Source of the DNA: Pontibacter litorisediminis
Lineage (GTDB): Bacteria > Bacteroidota > Bacteroidia > Cytophagales > Hymenobacteraceae
Assembly: GCF_029360645.1 (NCBI RefSeq)
Contig: NZ_JARDUA010000002.1
Location: forward strand, 124,001 to 188,000
DNA length: 64,000 nucleotides
Direction of reading: 5' to 3'
Below are positions 18,396-27,053 of the stretch, in pieces. The translations under genes were made by a program, and so were the position numbers. The stretch's first letter is position 1; every line of letters starts with the position of its first letter. The notes under the pieces were generated by a model, which was given only the letters and a program-made list of their open reading frames with translations, was not told the DNA's origin and made no database searches.

Positions 18396-18662
18396 ATGAA
18401 CTCTGCTTTAAACCCTTCACCCAAGAAATTGGCTGAACCTTGCCTGGTAAAGGCGGCGCTTCAGCCTAGCAACATCTGCCTTAAGGCTACCCTGCAAGTT
18501 GAGGAGCCGGCCGGCTATGCCACCATTGATGGAAACATGGTAACCTACCATGCAGGCTCCAGCGCGGTGAGCAGCGGGTCCGGTATCTTCATCGGCGACT
18601 ATTTTGTTGGCCTGGCTGATAATTATGAATCAGTTAGCCTTACCCCTTTTATCCGCTACTAA
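18396..18662 (+). CDS. Hypothetical 88-residue protein
   Basis: Not recognised. No signal peptide. It has two Cys (EPCLVKA and SNICLKA) in the first 30 residues and a Gly/Ser-rich, aromatic C-terminal half (YATIDGNMVTYHAGSS, GSGIFIGDYFVGLADNYES) that suggests beta-structure. It has its own terminator 80 bp downstream and a possible promoter upstream, so it looks like a real monocistronic gene. Its position right after the peptide-import operon might be meaningful but nothing in the sequence proves a link. Confidence 0.55.
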   Translation: MNSALNPSPKKLAEPCLVKAALQPSNICLKATLQVEEPAGYATIDGNMVTYHAGSSAVSSGSGIFIGDYFVGLADNYESVSLTPFIRY

Positions 18663-18741
18663 TTTTAAAAACTACTTTAAACTATACCCCAATTCCCCTT
18701 TAATTAATAGATTTTGTTGGTTGTTTGTGTTTAGATTAGGC

Positions 18742-18785
18742 AAGCCCTGTAGTTCCCCACCTACAGGGCTTTTGCTTGTTTTGCC
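18742..18785 (+). terminator. Intrinsic terminator after the 88-residue ORF
   Basis: AAGCCCTGTAG pairs perfectly with CTACAGGGCTT around an 8-nt loop, followed by a T-rich tail (TTTGCTTGTTTT). Confidence 0.85.
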
Positions 18786-18925
18786 CAACACAGGCTATTA
18801 AGGGGTGGTTTCTACTCCCATCCCTATTCTTCAGGCAAACATAGGGAACACATTTGCAGAGTTTGTTTAATCAATGTGTTCCCCAACGATCCTGCACGGC
18901 CTCAGTCGCTGCCAAACCTTGCTAC

Positions 18926-19468
18926 TTAGCCTGCCTGCGAAGCTTTTAGCTTCTGCTTAAACACCTTTCGGAACTTATCTAATTTTGGTCGTATCACGAA
19001 GCTGCAGTAGGGTTCGTGTCCATGCGTGTTATAGTAGTTCATGTGGTAGTCTTCTGCCGGGTAAAACTTCTCCAGCGGCACAATCTCTGTCACGATAGGA
19101 TCATGATAGGCACCGGAGGCATCCAGTTCCTGCTTATACTTCTCTGCCAGCTGTCGCTGCTCTTCGTTATGGTAGAAAATAGCTGAGCGGTATTGTGTAC
19201 CCACGTCATTGCCTTGGCGGTTGAGGGTAGTAGGGTCATGGGTACTCCAGAAGACCTCCAGCAGTTCTTCATAGCTTATCTGGCTGGCATCATACGTTAC
19301 CTGCAGCACTTCCGCATGTCCGGTTGTGCCGGAGCAAACCTGCTTGTAAGTGGGGTTATCTATATGCCCGCCGGTATAACCCGAAACTACCTTCTCCACC
19401 CCTTTCAGCTCCTGAAAGACAGCCTCTGTACACCAGAAGCACCCATTACCAAATGTTGCTGTTTCCAT
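18926..19468 (-). CDS. msrA: Peptide-methionine (S)-S-oxide reductase
   Basis: 180-residue MsrA, which reduces methionine-S-sulfoxide in oxidised proteins using thioredoxin. The N-terminal catalytic GCFWC motif is at about residues 8-12, followed by GYTGG, GHAEVLQVTYD, FWSTHDPTTLNRQGNDVGTQYRSAIF and YHMNYYNTHGHEPYC. It is a single-domain MsrA without fused MsrB. The second Cys of GCFWC and the Cys in HEPYC could serve as resolving residues. It is isolated, with noncoding DNA on both sides. Confidence 0.96.
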   Translation of the reverse strand: METATFGNGCFWCTEAVFQELKGVEKVVSGYTGGHIDNPTYKQVCSGTTGHAEVLQVTYDASQISYEELLEVFWSTHDPTTLNRQGNDVGTQYRSAIFYHNEEQRQLAEKYKQELDASGAYHDPIVTEIVPLEKFYPAEDYHMNYYNTHGHEPYCSFVIRPKLDKFRKVFKQKLKASQAG

Positions 19469-19728
19469 ACTTTCTAACTTTGAACCGAAAGCGGTACTGC
19501 CTTAGCAAATCCCCCGGTTATTCTTTTCATGATGTTTACGCAGTTAACAAGGCAGGCATGGTGAAGTTTCAAAACTTTTACGTGTGCCCGCCGCTCTCCA
19601 CTCCCTAAAATAGCAAAACAAATGCAAAACTCTGTACAACTTCAACCTCAGCCCCTTTAGCTGCGTTTAGCAATTCTATTAAATTGTGGTAAATTTACCC
19701 GATACACCAATACTTTAACGCTTAGTTA

Positions 19729-21834
19729 ATGCCTACACCCGCCCCTACCACTAGTAACCTTCATACCGATCCTCTTAACGTATTCCAGGGAGGAGGTGAA
19801 ATGGGAGCACTGATGCGAGCTTACGACTGGGAGTCGCACCCGCTGGGGAAGCCGCAACACTGGCCAGAGAGCCTCAAGACCAACATCCGGTTGATGCTCA
19901 ACTCTGCCTTCCCGATGTTTATCTGGTGGTCGAAGGAACTTTACATGTTCCACAACGATGCTTACTTGCCTGCTCTGGGCAAAAAACACCCAGACGCCCT
20001 CGGAGCCACCGCCCCTGAAAAGTGGGCTGAGATATGGGAGCAGATAGGCGGAATAACTGAAAACATTCTGGAAAGCGGTGAAGGATTTTTTGCTGAGAAC
20101 CTGCAGCTGTACCTGGAGCGAAAAGGATTTGCCGAAGAAACCTACTGGACCTTCTCCTACAGCCCCGCCTTTAACGATGCCGGAGAGGTGGAGGGCATCT
20201 TTTGTGCCTGCAACGAGGAATCCAGCTTTGTATTTGGCCAACGAAGGCTCAAAACCCTGAAGGACCTTTCAGACGCCCTGTCGCAGGTTCAGACGATGGA
20301 GCAATTAGGCACTACAGCCTGCAAGACTTTGAGCAATAACTCCAACGATTTGCCCTTCAGCCTGATTTACCTCTGTAACCATGTTAGCTCTGAAGTGAAA
20401 CTGGCCGGCTACACGGGCAATTTACCCGCGTCTCTTACCCCAGCATCCATAGACCTGAGAGGAGAGGATATGGTTTGGCCACTGGCGAAGGTCGACTCTA
20501 AATCCCACGGCATACTTGTGCACCTTCCTGATACAGCCGTTGTGGGTGGGGTACACCAGGCAGTTGTTCTCCCTATAACAAAGCCCGGGCAAGACCGGGT
20601 GGTTGGCTTCTTTATCACAGGCATAAGCCCTTCTCAGGAGTACAATGAGGATTACAAGAGCTTCCAAAGCCTGATAACGGCGCAGTTGGCTACATCCATA
20701 GGTATTGTTACTTCCCGTGAGCAGTTGGTAAGGCGGCAAGAGTACCTGAATGAGATTTTTCAGCAGGCCCCGGTAGGCATCACAATGCTACGCGGGCCTG
20801 AGTACATAGTGGACCTTGCCAACCCCGGCGTTTGCGAGATTTGGCGTGTTAAGCAAGAACACGTCCTGGGCAAGCCTATCCTGGAAATCATTCCAGAGGC
20901 TATCGATCAAGGCTTCAAAAGCCTACTGGATGGTGTGTTTAATACAGGAATACCCTATGTGGCCAATGAGCTGCCACTGGTGCTGGAGCGGAACGGCAAG
21001 CAGGAAACGGTGTACCTTAACTTTGTGTACCATCCGCTGCGCGATGAGCAGGGCTTTGTAACAGGCGTCATTGCCGTGGCCATTGATATCAGTGGCCAGG
21101 TAAAGGCGCGGCAGCAGGTCGAGTCCATTAACAAAGAGCTCTTGGCCACCAATGCCGACCTGGATAATTTTGTCTACTCCGCCTCTCACGACCTGAAGGC
21201 GCCTATATTCAACATAGAGGGTCTTGTGCAGGAGCTAGAGCAACACCTGCCCCGCGAGGTGGCTGCCTCGGAGGAGGTGCAGCAGCTATCCACATACATC
21301 CAAAGCTCCATAGATAGGTTTAAGAGAGTGGTAGCCGACTTAACACAGGTTACCCGGATCCAGCGCGAGCAAGGTGAGGATGTAACCAGTGTGAACCTGC
21401 AGGACCTGGTGGCAGAGGTAAGCATGGATTTCAAACCTATCATCGCTGAGTCTGGCGCCACGATAGTGACAGACCTGGCGCCGGCCAACGCCATTCAGTT
21501 TTCGGCCAAAAACCTGCGTAGCGTGGTGTACAACCTCATCAGCAATGCCCTAAAGTACAGACACCCAGACCGGAAACCCTATATCACGATCTCCTCCGAA
21601 AGTACACCGGAGTTTGTTGTACTGGTAGTGAGAGACAATGGCCTGGGCCTGAACCCTGCTGATGTGCAGAAGATATTCTCCATGTTTAAGCGCCTCCACG
21701 ACCATGTGGAAGGCTCAGGTATTGGCCTGTACATTGTGAAGAAAATTATTGAAAACGCCGGTGGCAAAATCGAGGTTGAAAGCAGCCTTGGCGAAGGCAC
21801 CACCTTCCGGGTATACTTTAAGCGGCAACCATAA
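19729..21834 (+). CDS. PAS-GAF-PAS sensor histidine kinase (no membrane segment)
   Basis: 701 residues, predicted soluble. An N-terminal PAS-like domain (about 20-165, with WESHPLGKPQHWPESL and FPMFIWWSKELYMFHNDAY) is followed by a GAF-like region (175-335), a second PAS (345-460, EIFQQAPVGITMLRGPEYIV) and a HisKA domain with phospho-acceptor His487 in YSASHDLKAP. The HATPase_c domain carries NALKYRHPD (N box), VRDNGLGLN (G1) and GSGIGLYIVKKI (G2). There is no receiver domain and no adjacent response regulator; the LuxR-type regulators near 28-30 kb are possible but unproven partners. The signal is unknown. Confidence 0.92.
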   Translation: MPTPAPTTSNLHTDPLNVFQGGGEMGALMRAYDWESHPLGKPQHWPESLKTNIRLMLNSAFPMFIWWSKELYMFHNDAYLPALGKKHPDALGATAPEKWAEIWEQIGGITENILESGEGFFAENLQLYLERKGFAEETYWTFSYSPAFNDAGEVEGIFCACNEESSFVFGQRRLKTLKDLSDALSQVQTMEQLGTTACKTLSNNSNDLPFSLIYLCNHVSSEVKLAGYTGNLPASLTPASIDLRGEDMVWPLAKVDSKSHGILVHLPDTAVVGGVHQAVVLPITKPGQDRVVGFFITGISPSQEYNEDYKSFQSLITAQLATSIGIVTSREQLVRRQEYLNEIFQQAPVGITMLRGPEYIVDLANPGVCEIWRVKQEHVLGKPILEIIPEAIDQGFKSLLDGVFNTGIPYVANELPLVLERNGKQETVYLNFVYHPLRDEQGFVTGVIAVAIDISGQVKARQQVESINKELLATNADLDNFVYSASHDLKAPIFNIEGLVQELEQHLPREVAASEEVQQLSTYIQSSIDRFKRVVADLTQVTRIQREQGEDVTSVNLQDLVAEVSMDFKPIIAESGATIVTDLAPANAIQFSAKNLRSVVYNLISNALKYRHPDRKPYITISSESTPEFVVLVVRDNGLGLNPADVQKIFSMFKRLHDHVEGSGIGLYIVKKIIENAGGKIEVESSLGEGTTFRVYFKRQP

Positions 21835-21859
21835 GCGCGCTACAGGCAACCCACACACT

Positions 21860-21918
21860 CTGTTGTACAACTATCTGTTGTACAACTATAAGTGCAGTTA
21901 TTTTGCACTTATAGTTGT
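21860..21918. repeat. Tandem 15-bp direct repeat merging into a 15-bp perfect inverted repeat
   Basis: CTGTTGTACAACTAT occurs twice head-to-tail at 21860-21874 and 21875-21889. The second copy runs into a perfect stem: ACAACTATAAGTGCA (21882-21896) and its complement (21904-21918) with a 7-nt loop. It lies 25 bp after the kinase stop and 118 bp before the SDR gene. No strong T-run follows, so operator or processing-site roles are as likely as termination. Confidence 0.75.
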
Positions 21919-22035
21919 ATTCTGTCCTCTTACCCTGCGCAGGTGCGTGTTAGCTCACCCACAACAACTAAACCTGGTAGAACGCACGTATGAAAGTACA
22001 AAGACGTATAAACCAGAGAAAACAAACTTTATATT

Positions 22036-23112
22036 ATGGCAATATCACTTAAACCCCTCAGCCAGCAGGTGATGATCATCACCGGCGCATCCAGTGGAAT
22101 AGGACTAGCAACGGCACGCGCTGCCGCCAAGAAAGGCGCAAAACTTGTATTGGCTTCCAGAAACGAAGAAGCGCTAAGGCAGGCAGTGGAGCAGATTAAC
22201 ATGGATGGTGGCGAGGCAGTATACGTAGTAGCCGATGTTGGTCAACGTGAAGACGTACAACGGCTGGCCGAGATGGCCATCAGGCAGTTCGGGGGCTTTG
22301 ATACTTGGGTAAATAATGCCGGGGTGTCTATCTACGGGAAACTCTCAGAGGTAAGTGAGGAGGATAACCGCCGCTTGTTCGATACAAATTTCTGGGGGAT
22401 AGTTTCAGGCTCGCTGATAGCGGCAAGCCACCTGCGCAACCGGGGCGGCGCTATCATCAACTTGGGCAGCGAGCTGTCCGATGTAGCCATTCCGCTGCAA
22501 GGGATGTACTCAGCCAGCAAGCATGCCGTGAAAGGGTTTACCGATGCGCTACGAATGGAACTGGAGGAGGATGAGGCCCCTGTATCGGTGACACTTATAA
22601 AACCGGCTGGCATAAACACCCCTTACCCAGAGCACGCCAGGAACTATACGGAGAATGAGCTTACCTTACCGCCACCTGTGTATGAACCAGAAGAGGTTGC
22701 CAATGCCATACTACATGCCGCTGTGCACCCTGAGCGCGATATTTTTATTGGCAGTGGCTCCAAGATGATGAGCAGCCTGAACAAGTATGCGCCTAGCCTG
22801 GTGGATTGGGTAAACAAGAACTTTATGACGAAACTGCAGGTAACGGACGAGCCGGCCCGACACAAGAAAGGCTCACTGCACAGCCCAGGCACAGATGGCA
22901 TGGTGCACGGCAACCACAAAGGCCACGTGATGAAGACAAGCCTTTACACCCGCGCGTCCATGCATCCTGTAATTACGGGCGCCGTCGTGGCTGCTGCCAG
23001 TGCAGCCGCATTAGCCCTGATGAACAAGAAGCGCCACAATCGCCAGGAGGGTGACCCCAACTACCGAACAGGAACTTACTCTGGCGAGAGATACATGTAC
23101 AAGAACCGGTAA
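22036..23112 (+). CDS. Short-chain dehydrogenase/reductase with C-terminal hydrophobic tail
   Basis: 358-residue NAD(P)-dependent oxidoreductase of the SDR superfamily. The cofactor-binding TGASSGIG is at about residues 17-24, NNAG at about 92-95, a serine in NLGSELSD, and the catalytic YSASK near 158. The core ends near residue 250; the remainder is a basic linker and a hydrophobic segment (ITGAVVAAASAAALALMNKK) that probably anchors the enzyme to the membrane. The tail ends in a polar Arg/Tyr-rich stretch. Substrate unknown. It is followed directly by a strong terminator. Confidence 0.92.
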   Translation: MAISLKPLSQQVMIITGASSGIGLATARAAAKKGAKLVLASRNEEALRQAVEQINMDGGEAVYVVADVGQREDVQRLAEMAIRQFGGFDTWVNNAGVSIYGKLSEVSEEDNRRLFDTNFWGIVSGSLIAASHLRNRGGAIINLGSELSDVAIPLQGMYSASKHAVKGFTDALRMELEEDEAPVSVTLIKPAGINTPYPEHARNYTENELTLPPPVYEPEEVANAILHAAVHPERDIFIGSGSKMMSSLNKYAPSLVDWVNKNFMTKLQVTDEPARHKKGSLHSPGTDGMVHGNHKGHVMKTSLYTRASMHPVITGAVVAAASAAALALMNKKRHNRQEGDPNYRTGTYSGERYMYKNR

Positions 23113-23128
23113 GGAAGTATAAAACAGT

Positions 23129-23170
23129 AAACACAAAAGCCCCTGCTAAATAGTAGGGGCTTTTGTGTTT
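23129..23170 (+). terminator. Intrinsic terminator after the SDR gene
   Basis: AAACACAAAAGCCCCTGCTA pairs with TAGTAGGGGCTTTTGTGTTT; the A/T-rich base of the stem lets it serve both strands. Confidence 0.85.
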
Positions 23171-23286
23171 ACCGGGTAAACCACTACAGCAAACAGCCGC
23201 TGTTTTCTTCCCGTTCAGCCAAACAACAGCCCCTGCCTGGCGTACAAGCCTTGGCACCCGCCAAACCATAACTATACATTTAACAT

Positions 23287-24201
23287 ATGAGGAAATTTGC
23301 CATTGCCGTACATGCAGGTGCTGAGACCGTGAAGCGCGAAGAAGTAAGCAAGGCGCAAGAGCAAGCGTACAGAAAAGGGGTAAAAGAGGCTGTTAGCGCC
23401 GGCAGCGCCGTGTTGGAGAATGGAGGCAGTGCCTTGGATGCTGTGGCTGCCGCCATCACATGCATGGAGGAAAACCCGCTCTTCAACGCAGGCAGGGGCG
23501 GCAGTCTCAACAAGCTCGGAGAGACAGACTTTGATGCCGCTATCATGGATGGCAGTAACCTAAACTCCGGCTCAGTGGGTAATGTACGGCTTGTGCGCAG
23601 TCCGATCAGGTTAGCGCTTGAGGTGATGAAGAACTGTAAACATTGTTTCCTGGTAGGTACGGGCGCCGAGGAGTTTGCGCTGGCACAGGGGCTGGAACTA
23701 GTCAGCCCCTCCTTTTTCGTGACAGAGGAGAAGCTGAAGAACTGGCATGATAGTGTATTGGAGGAGCGTTGCAAGAGCCATGATACCGTAGGCGCTGTCG
23801 CGCTGGACCAACACGGAAACCTGGCCGCGGGCACTTCAACAGGTGGCTTAATGAACCGCCTGAAGGGCCGCATTTCCGATAGCCCAATTATCGGCGGCGG
23901 CACTTTCGCCTACAGCCCCTACTGTGCCGTTAGCTGCACCGGAGATGGCGAAGTGATCATGCGAGGTGCAATCGCACATGAAGTATACGCCCAGATAAAG
24001 TATGCCAACGAAGCGCTTCAGGCTGCCGCAGACAAGGCAATAACCATGCACAAAGAGTTTCTGAAGGGCGACATGGGCTTGGTGACGCTCAATCAGGATG
24101 CCACCATAGCCTTTGCTTTCAACACCAACCTGATGAAGCGCGGCTATAGCATAGGCGGCGAAGATCCGGTAGTGGCGCTTTGGGACAACGAGAAAGTATA
24201 G
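23287..24201 (+). CDS. iaaA: Isoaspartyl peptidase / plant-type L-asparaginase
   Basis: 304-residue Ntn-hydrolase precursor that self-cleaves before a threonine nucleophile. The cleavage site is visible as HDTVGAVALD at about residues 159-168, giving an alpha chain of ~160 and a beta chain of ~145 residues. Other landmarks are AVHAGAE at the start, FNAGRGGSLN and TSTGGLMNRLKGRISDSP, which carry substrate-binding residues. It hydrolyses isoaspartyl dipeptides and asparagine. The convergent cyanophycinase two genes away releases beta-Asp-Arg dipeptides, which this enzyme class splits, so a shared pathway is plausible. Confidence 0.94.
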   Translation: MRKFAIAVHAGAETVKREEVSKAQEQAYRKGVKEAVSAGSAVLENGGSALDAVAAAITCMEENPLFNAGRGGSLNKLGETDFDAAIMDGSNLNSGSVGNVRLVRSPIRLALEVMKNCKHCFLVGTGAEEFALAQGLELVSPSFFVTEEKLKNWHDSVLEERCKSHDTVGAVALDQHGNLAAGTSTGGLMNRLKGRISDSPIIGGGTFAYSPYCAVSCTGDGEVIMRGAIAHEVYAQIKYANEALQAAADKAITMHKEFLKGDMGLVTLNQDATIAFAFNTNLMKRGYSIGGEDPVVALWDNEKV

Positions 24202-24223
24202 ATTGGTAAGGCGAAGGCGGCGA

Positions 24224-24860
24224 ATCTCCGCTAGTCCTTCGCTTTCTCTCTTGCCACGTACTTTTTAACATATTGCACTGAGCCGGAGAACATCGCAACC
24301 GGGTGAAAATCCTCCCACATGATGACTTTAAAGCCAGGTTCTTCCCAGATTTGTTTGTTATTCTGGCCTGTCTGCTACAGTTCCTGCCACAGGGCGTGCC
24401 CGTAGGTTGGTAGCCACACCGTGTGATTCTCCTCACCCAGAGCCTTCACCAGGGCGTTGTTGCAGGTGGCAAGATACTACTTTCGCCTTTTCCGCTGCTC
24501 ATTGCCCACATGCACCAGCGGCAGCGGGTTCCGGATCACCTCTCAAATTTCAGCCACTTTAAGAGCATGTCAGCAAAAGCATTTCAGTAAGGGTTTTGCT
24601 CCCCGGCAAGGGCATAGGCAGGTATGGTAAGGGCAAGCGCTTTTAAGGCCCCGTCGGCTCCGAATACCAGCCTGTGTTGCAGCGGAAGCTTACTGGTACT
24701 CCTGCAACAAGTTCATGGCGGTGCTGCGCCGGCGCAAGGCTACGGAGCTCAGCACCCGTTCCTCTTCCTTCTCCAGCTCCTGCACCAATGGATAATGCCG
24801 TGTGCGTAGCGGAGCTCTTGGTGCTTCGTACCTACCTTCGTTTTCTGGTGCGGTTGTCTC
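24224..24860 (-). pseudogene. Decayed protein-coding gene, product uncertain
   Basis: No intact ORF, but the minus strand retains long coding-like stretches. From about 24545 down to 24236 one frame reads VIRNPLPLVHVGNEQRKRRK, stop, YLATCNNALVKALGEENHTV.., WLPTYGHALWQEL, stop, then IWEEPGFKVIMWEDFHPVAM and VKKYVAREKAKD to a final stop. Further upstream, other frames give ADGALKALALTIPAYALAGEQNPY and an ELEKEEERVLSSVALRRR stretch. At least two in-frame stops and frameshifts are present. The pattern vaguely recalls a guanidino-modifying (agmatine-deiminase-like) C-terminus, but I cannot assign it. Confidence 0.6.
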
Positions 24861-24861
24861 T

Positions 24862-25251
24862 CTATTCGCTTAGCTCTCTGTTGCCTGTCCACAGCCAGAG
24901 GGATATCAGTGTTGCCTCGGCCACGGCATCGAGCAGGTACACGTCCTTGATCACGTTGTTTAGGGCATAGTATACGTCAATGCCAAGGAGCCCGGCGGCG
25001 GCGGCAATTCCCAGCCACTTAAGCTCCAAGGTTACGTGCCTCCGGATTCCGGCTGCCAGCAGAGTGCCCCCTATTACGGTGATAAGTACACTCACCGTGT
25101 ACAGCAACCAGTAATCCTCTTTGGGGCCGGTAACCCACACAAAGCTTTCAAGATGTATAAAAGGCCATAGGCCCGTAGCCAGCCAAAAACTGCCTTGGAG
25201 CACTGCTATCAGACTGACACTTGGTTTAGGCAGAGGCGCGGCCATCAGCAT
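24862..25251 (-). CDS. Hypothetical four-helix membrane protein
   Basis: 129 residues with about four hydrophobic segments (AVLQGSFWLATGLWPF, LLYTVSVLITVIGGTLLAAGI, WLGIAAAAGLLGIDVYYAL and DAVAEATLISLWLWTG). It resembles small uncharacterised Bacteroidota membrane proteins in which a WATGLWPFIHLxSFxxVTGPKxDxWL-type N-terminus is shared. It starts 3 bp after the cyanophycinase stop, so the two are co-transcribed. No catalytic motif is seen. Confidence 0.78.
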   Translation of the reverse strand: MLMAAPLPKPSVSLIAVLQGSFWLATGLWPFIHLESFVWVTGPKEDYWLLYTVSVLITVIGGTLLAAGIRRHVTLELKWLGIAAAAGLLGIDVYYALNNVIKDVYLLDAVAEATLISLWLWTGNRELSE

Positions 25252-25254
25252 GTG

Positions 25255-26151
25255 CTACACGTGCAGCTGGTCAAACGTTGGGATAGAGTATTTCTCGCCC
25301 GGTGATAAGAGGTGTACACACAGGTTACGCGCAGAAAAAGGCTCCCCGGTCTTTATCTTGTAGATGTTCGTGTCAGCGAGCCGCATGCCGTCCACAATAG
25401 TGATCAGTCCACTGCCTACCACTTCTACCTCGCGCCCTTCGGTAACGTAGGCAGCCGTGTCCTCCTCCAGCCCCATGCCAATACAGCCTGGGTTCGTTAC
25501 GATGCACTGGGCCATGCGCACCATGCGGCCGCGCTCTATAAAGTGTGTGTCTATGGCTACGTTCTTTAGAAACTCCAGCCCAGTCGTTACGCGCACATCA
25601 CCTTTTAAAAAACCGCCTTTGGTATCGGCCTCATAAATCATGGGGGTGGAGAGGGCTGTCGCGCCCGCACTGGTTCCGGCAACCAGGATGTCCTCGTAGG
25701 TAAAGCGTTCTTTCATCAACTGCAACAGGCTGGACCCTCCCAGAATAGAGGTCAGGCGCAACTGATCACCGCCGGTAAAGTAAATAGCCGAGGCTTTCTC
25801 CACTATCTCGTAATAATGCTGTTCGCGGGCATCGTCCCGGGAACGGATATCCAGCACCTCCACGTTACTTACCCCCAACTCCTTCAGCACCCTGGTATAC
25901 TCCTTGCCCATCACGTCGGGTATGTTAGAGGCGGTGGGAATGACGGCAACAGTGGGGTTAGTGCCTTTCAGCTCACCTACAAAAAATTTCAGGATTTCCT
26001 CGCTTTCAAATTCAGAATTGCCTGTTTGCTCTGGCTTTAGCTCTTCCCCGTTTCCCTTGCTTTCCTTGCCCCCTATCGCCAGCAGCCGTCCTTTTGGCAC
26101 TGGGGCTTCTGCTTTATTTTTATGATGATCAGATACTTTGCGTTTCGCCAT
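25255..26151 (-). CDS. cphB: Cyanophycinase
   Basis: 298-residue serine exopeptidase of the S51 family that cuts the Arg-Asp polymer cyanophycin into beta-Asp-Arg dipeptides. The nucleophile elbow is GTSAGATALS, about residue 142; GRLLAIGGKESKGNG, VAVIPTAS, YFTGGDQLRL and DTHFIERGRMVRMAQ match family landmarks. A lysine-rich, low-complexity N-terminus precedes the catalytic domain; no signal peptide is seen, so it is cytosolic. The isoaspartyl peptidase at 23287 could complete degradation. No cyanophycin synthetase (CphA) gene occurs in this window. Confidence 0.93.
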   Translation of the reverse strand: MAKRKVSDHHKNKAEAPVPKGRLLAIGGKESKGNGEELKPEQTGNSEFESEEILKFFVGELKGTNPTVAVIPTASNIPDVMGKEYTRVLKELGVSNVEVLDIRSRDDAREQHYYEIVEKASAIYFTGGDQLRLTSILGGSSLLQLMKERFTYEDILVAGTSAGATALSTPMIYEADTKGGFLKGDVRVTTGLEFLKNVAIDTHFIERGRMVRMAQCIVTNPGCIGMGLEEDTAAYVTEGREVEVVGSGLITIVDGMRLADTNIYKIKTGEPFSARNLCVHLLSPGEKYSIPTFDQLHV

Positions 26152-26243
26152 TTTATAGTTGCTCCGTTACTCTATAAGTCTATCATTCTGCTAGCATGTG
26201 CTAGATACGTGTGCTAGATAATTGCAATGGGTGTGCGGCAAGA

Positions 26244-26582
26244 TTATGCGCTGTCTTTATCCAAATTCTTACCCAGGTCCCTTACCTGCTTCATGAATGT
26301 CTCGACTGTTTCATCGGAATAAGGCCCGTAAGCATCCGAAACAGTGCCCTTTAAACCGCTGTCGGTCTCCAGCACGTAAAGGATGGCCATGTCGCCGGGA
26401 TTACTCTCCCCCTCGAAACGGTAAAAATTTACTATCTGCACCTGCTCGGGCCGGAACTGCTGCTTGCCGTCCAAGGTACAGAGGAGCCCTTCCTTAGTAA
26501 CCCTAAAATCTTCCTGGTATTCCTCTTTCCGCAGCTGAGCCAGCACAGACACCATGGGTGTCAGTTCTTCTTTGTCCTCCAT
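26244..26582 (-). CDS. Conserved hypothetical protein (family often mislabelled phosphoribosylpyrophosphate synthetase)
   Basis: About 112 residues from the Met at 26582 (MEDKEELTPM); an upstream in-frame ATG at 26621 would add 13 residues with no family support. It matches a small Bacteroidota family with the pattern FYRFEGxSNPxDxxxLYxxET, then GLKGTVSDAYGPYS. Automated pipelines often name it after PRPP synthetase, but the protein is far too short and has no PRPP loop. Function unknown. It is probably monocistronic, 92 bp downstream of the cphB start on the same strand. Confidence 0.75.
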   Translation of the reverse strand: MEDKEELTPMVSVLAQLRKEEYQEDFRVTKEGLLCTLDGKQQFRPEQVQIVNFYRFEGESNPGDMAILYVLETDSGLKGTVSDAYGPYSDETVETFMKQVRDLGKNLDKDSA

Positions 26583-26675
26583 AGCCGTCACTTTAAATTG
26601 TTTTCTTACTAATACTGCCACAACTCACCTAAAAGTTGCAGCCGGCTGCTGCGGCCGCGCCACACTCCTTACATA

Positions 26676-26710
26676 ATTGTGGCACCGGCGTAATACACCG
26701 GTGCCACAAT
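26676..26710. repeat. 13-bp perfect inverted repeat
   Basis: ATTGTGGCACCGG and its exact complement are separated by a 9-nt loop. It lies between two minus-strand ORFs (26742-27053 and 26244-26582). It lacks a T-run on either side, so it is a weak terminator candidate or a regulatory hairpin. Confidence 0.7.
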
Positions 26711-26741
26711 CTGGTTGGTTTATAGTATAATTGGGGAAGAA

Positions 26742-27053
26742 TTAAAGGAAATCCTGAGAGCTGGTGTACAGCCGCTGCGCCGGAAGTCCGCTATCAAAGC
26801 GTATGAAGTCGCTGTAGGAAAGGGGTTGTTGTGCAGTTTTCTCCTGTGTGGTTCCTACAGAGGCGCTCCCATTTTCTTTATAGCGGTCGTTCCCCCGCAT
26901 GCAGCCACTATTTGTGGAGACTTTCACAGCCCTTGCCTCAGCCTGCCTACGGCGCAGGTAAATGCTTAACCCACTGGATTCCTGTTTTTGCGCATTTGCT
27001 TTACGCGGAAGTCTTTTTGCAGTCATTCTAAAAGCTTTATACTTACGCCTCAT
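26742..27053 (-). CDS. Small basic hypothetical protein
   Basis: 103 residues, rich in Arg/Lys/Ser, starting MRRKYKAFRMTAKRLPRKANAQ. No recognised domain, signal peptide or membrane segment. The C-terminal half (LSYSDFIRFDSGLPAQRL) is mixed. Coding status is uncertain: the opposite strand is also open over part of this span, and no homologue is recognised. I prefer the minus strand because the hairpin at 26676-26710 lies at its 3' end. Confidence 0.4.
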   Translation of the reverse strand: MRRKYKAFRMTAKRLPRKANAQKQESSGLSIYLRRRQAEARAVKVSTNSGCMRGNDRYKENGSASVGTTQEKTAQQPLSYSDFIRFDSGLPAQRLYTSSQDFL

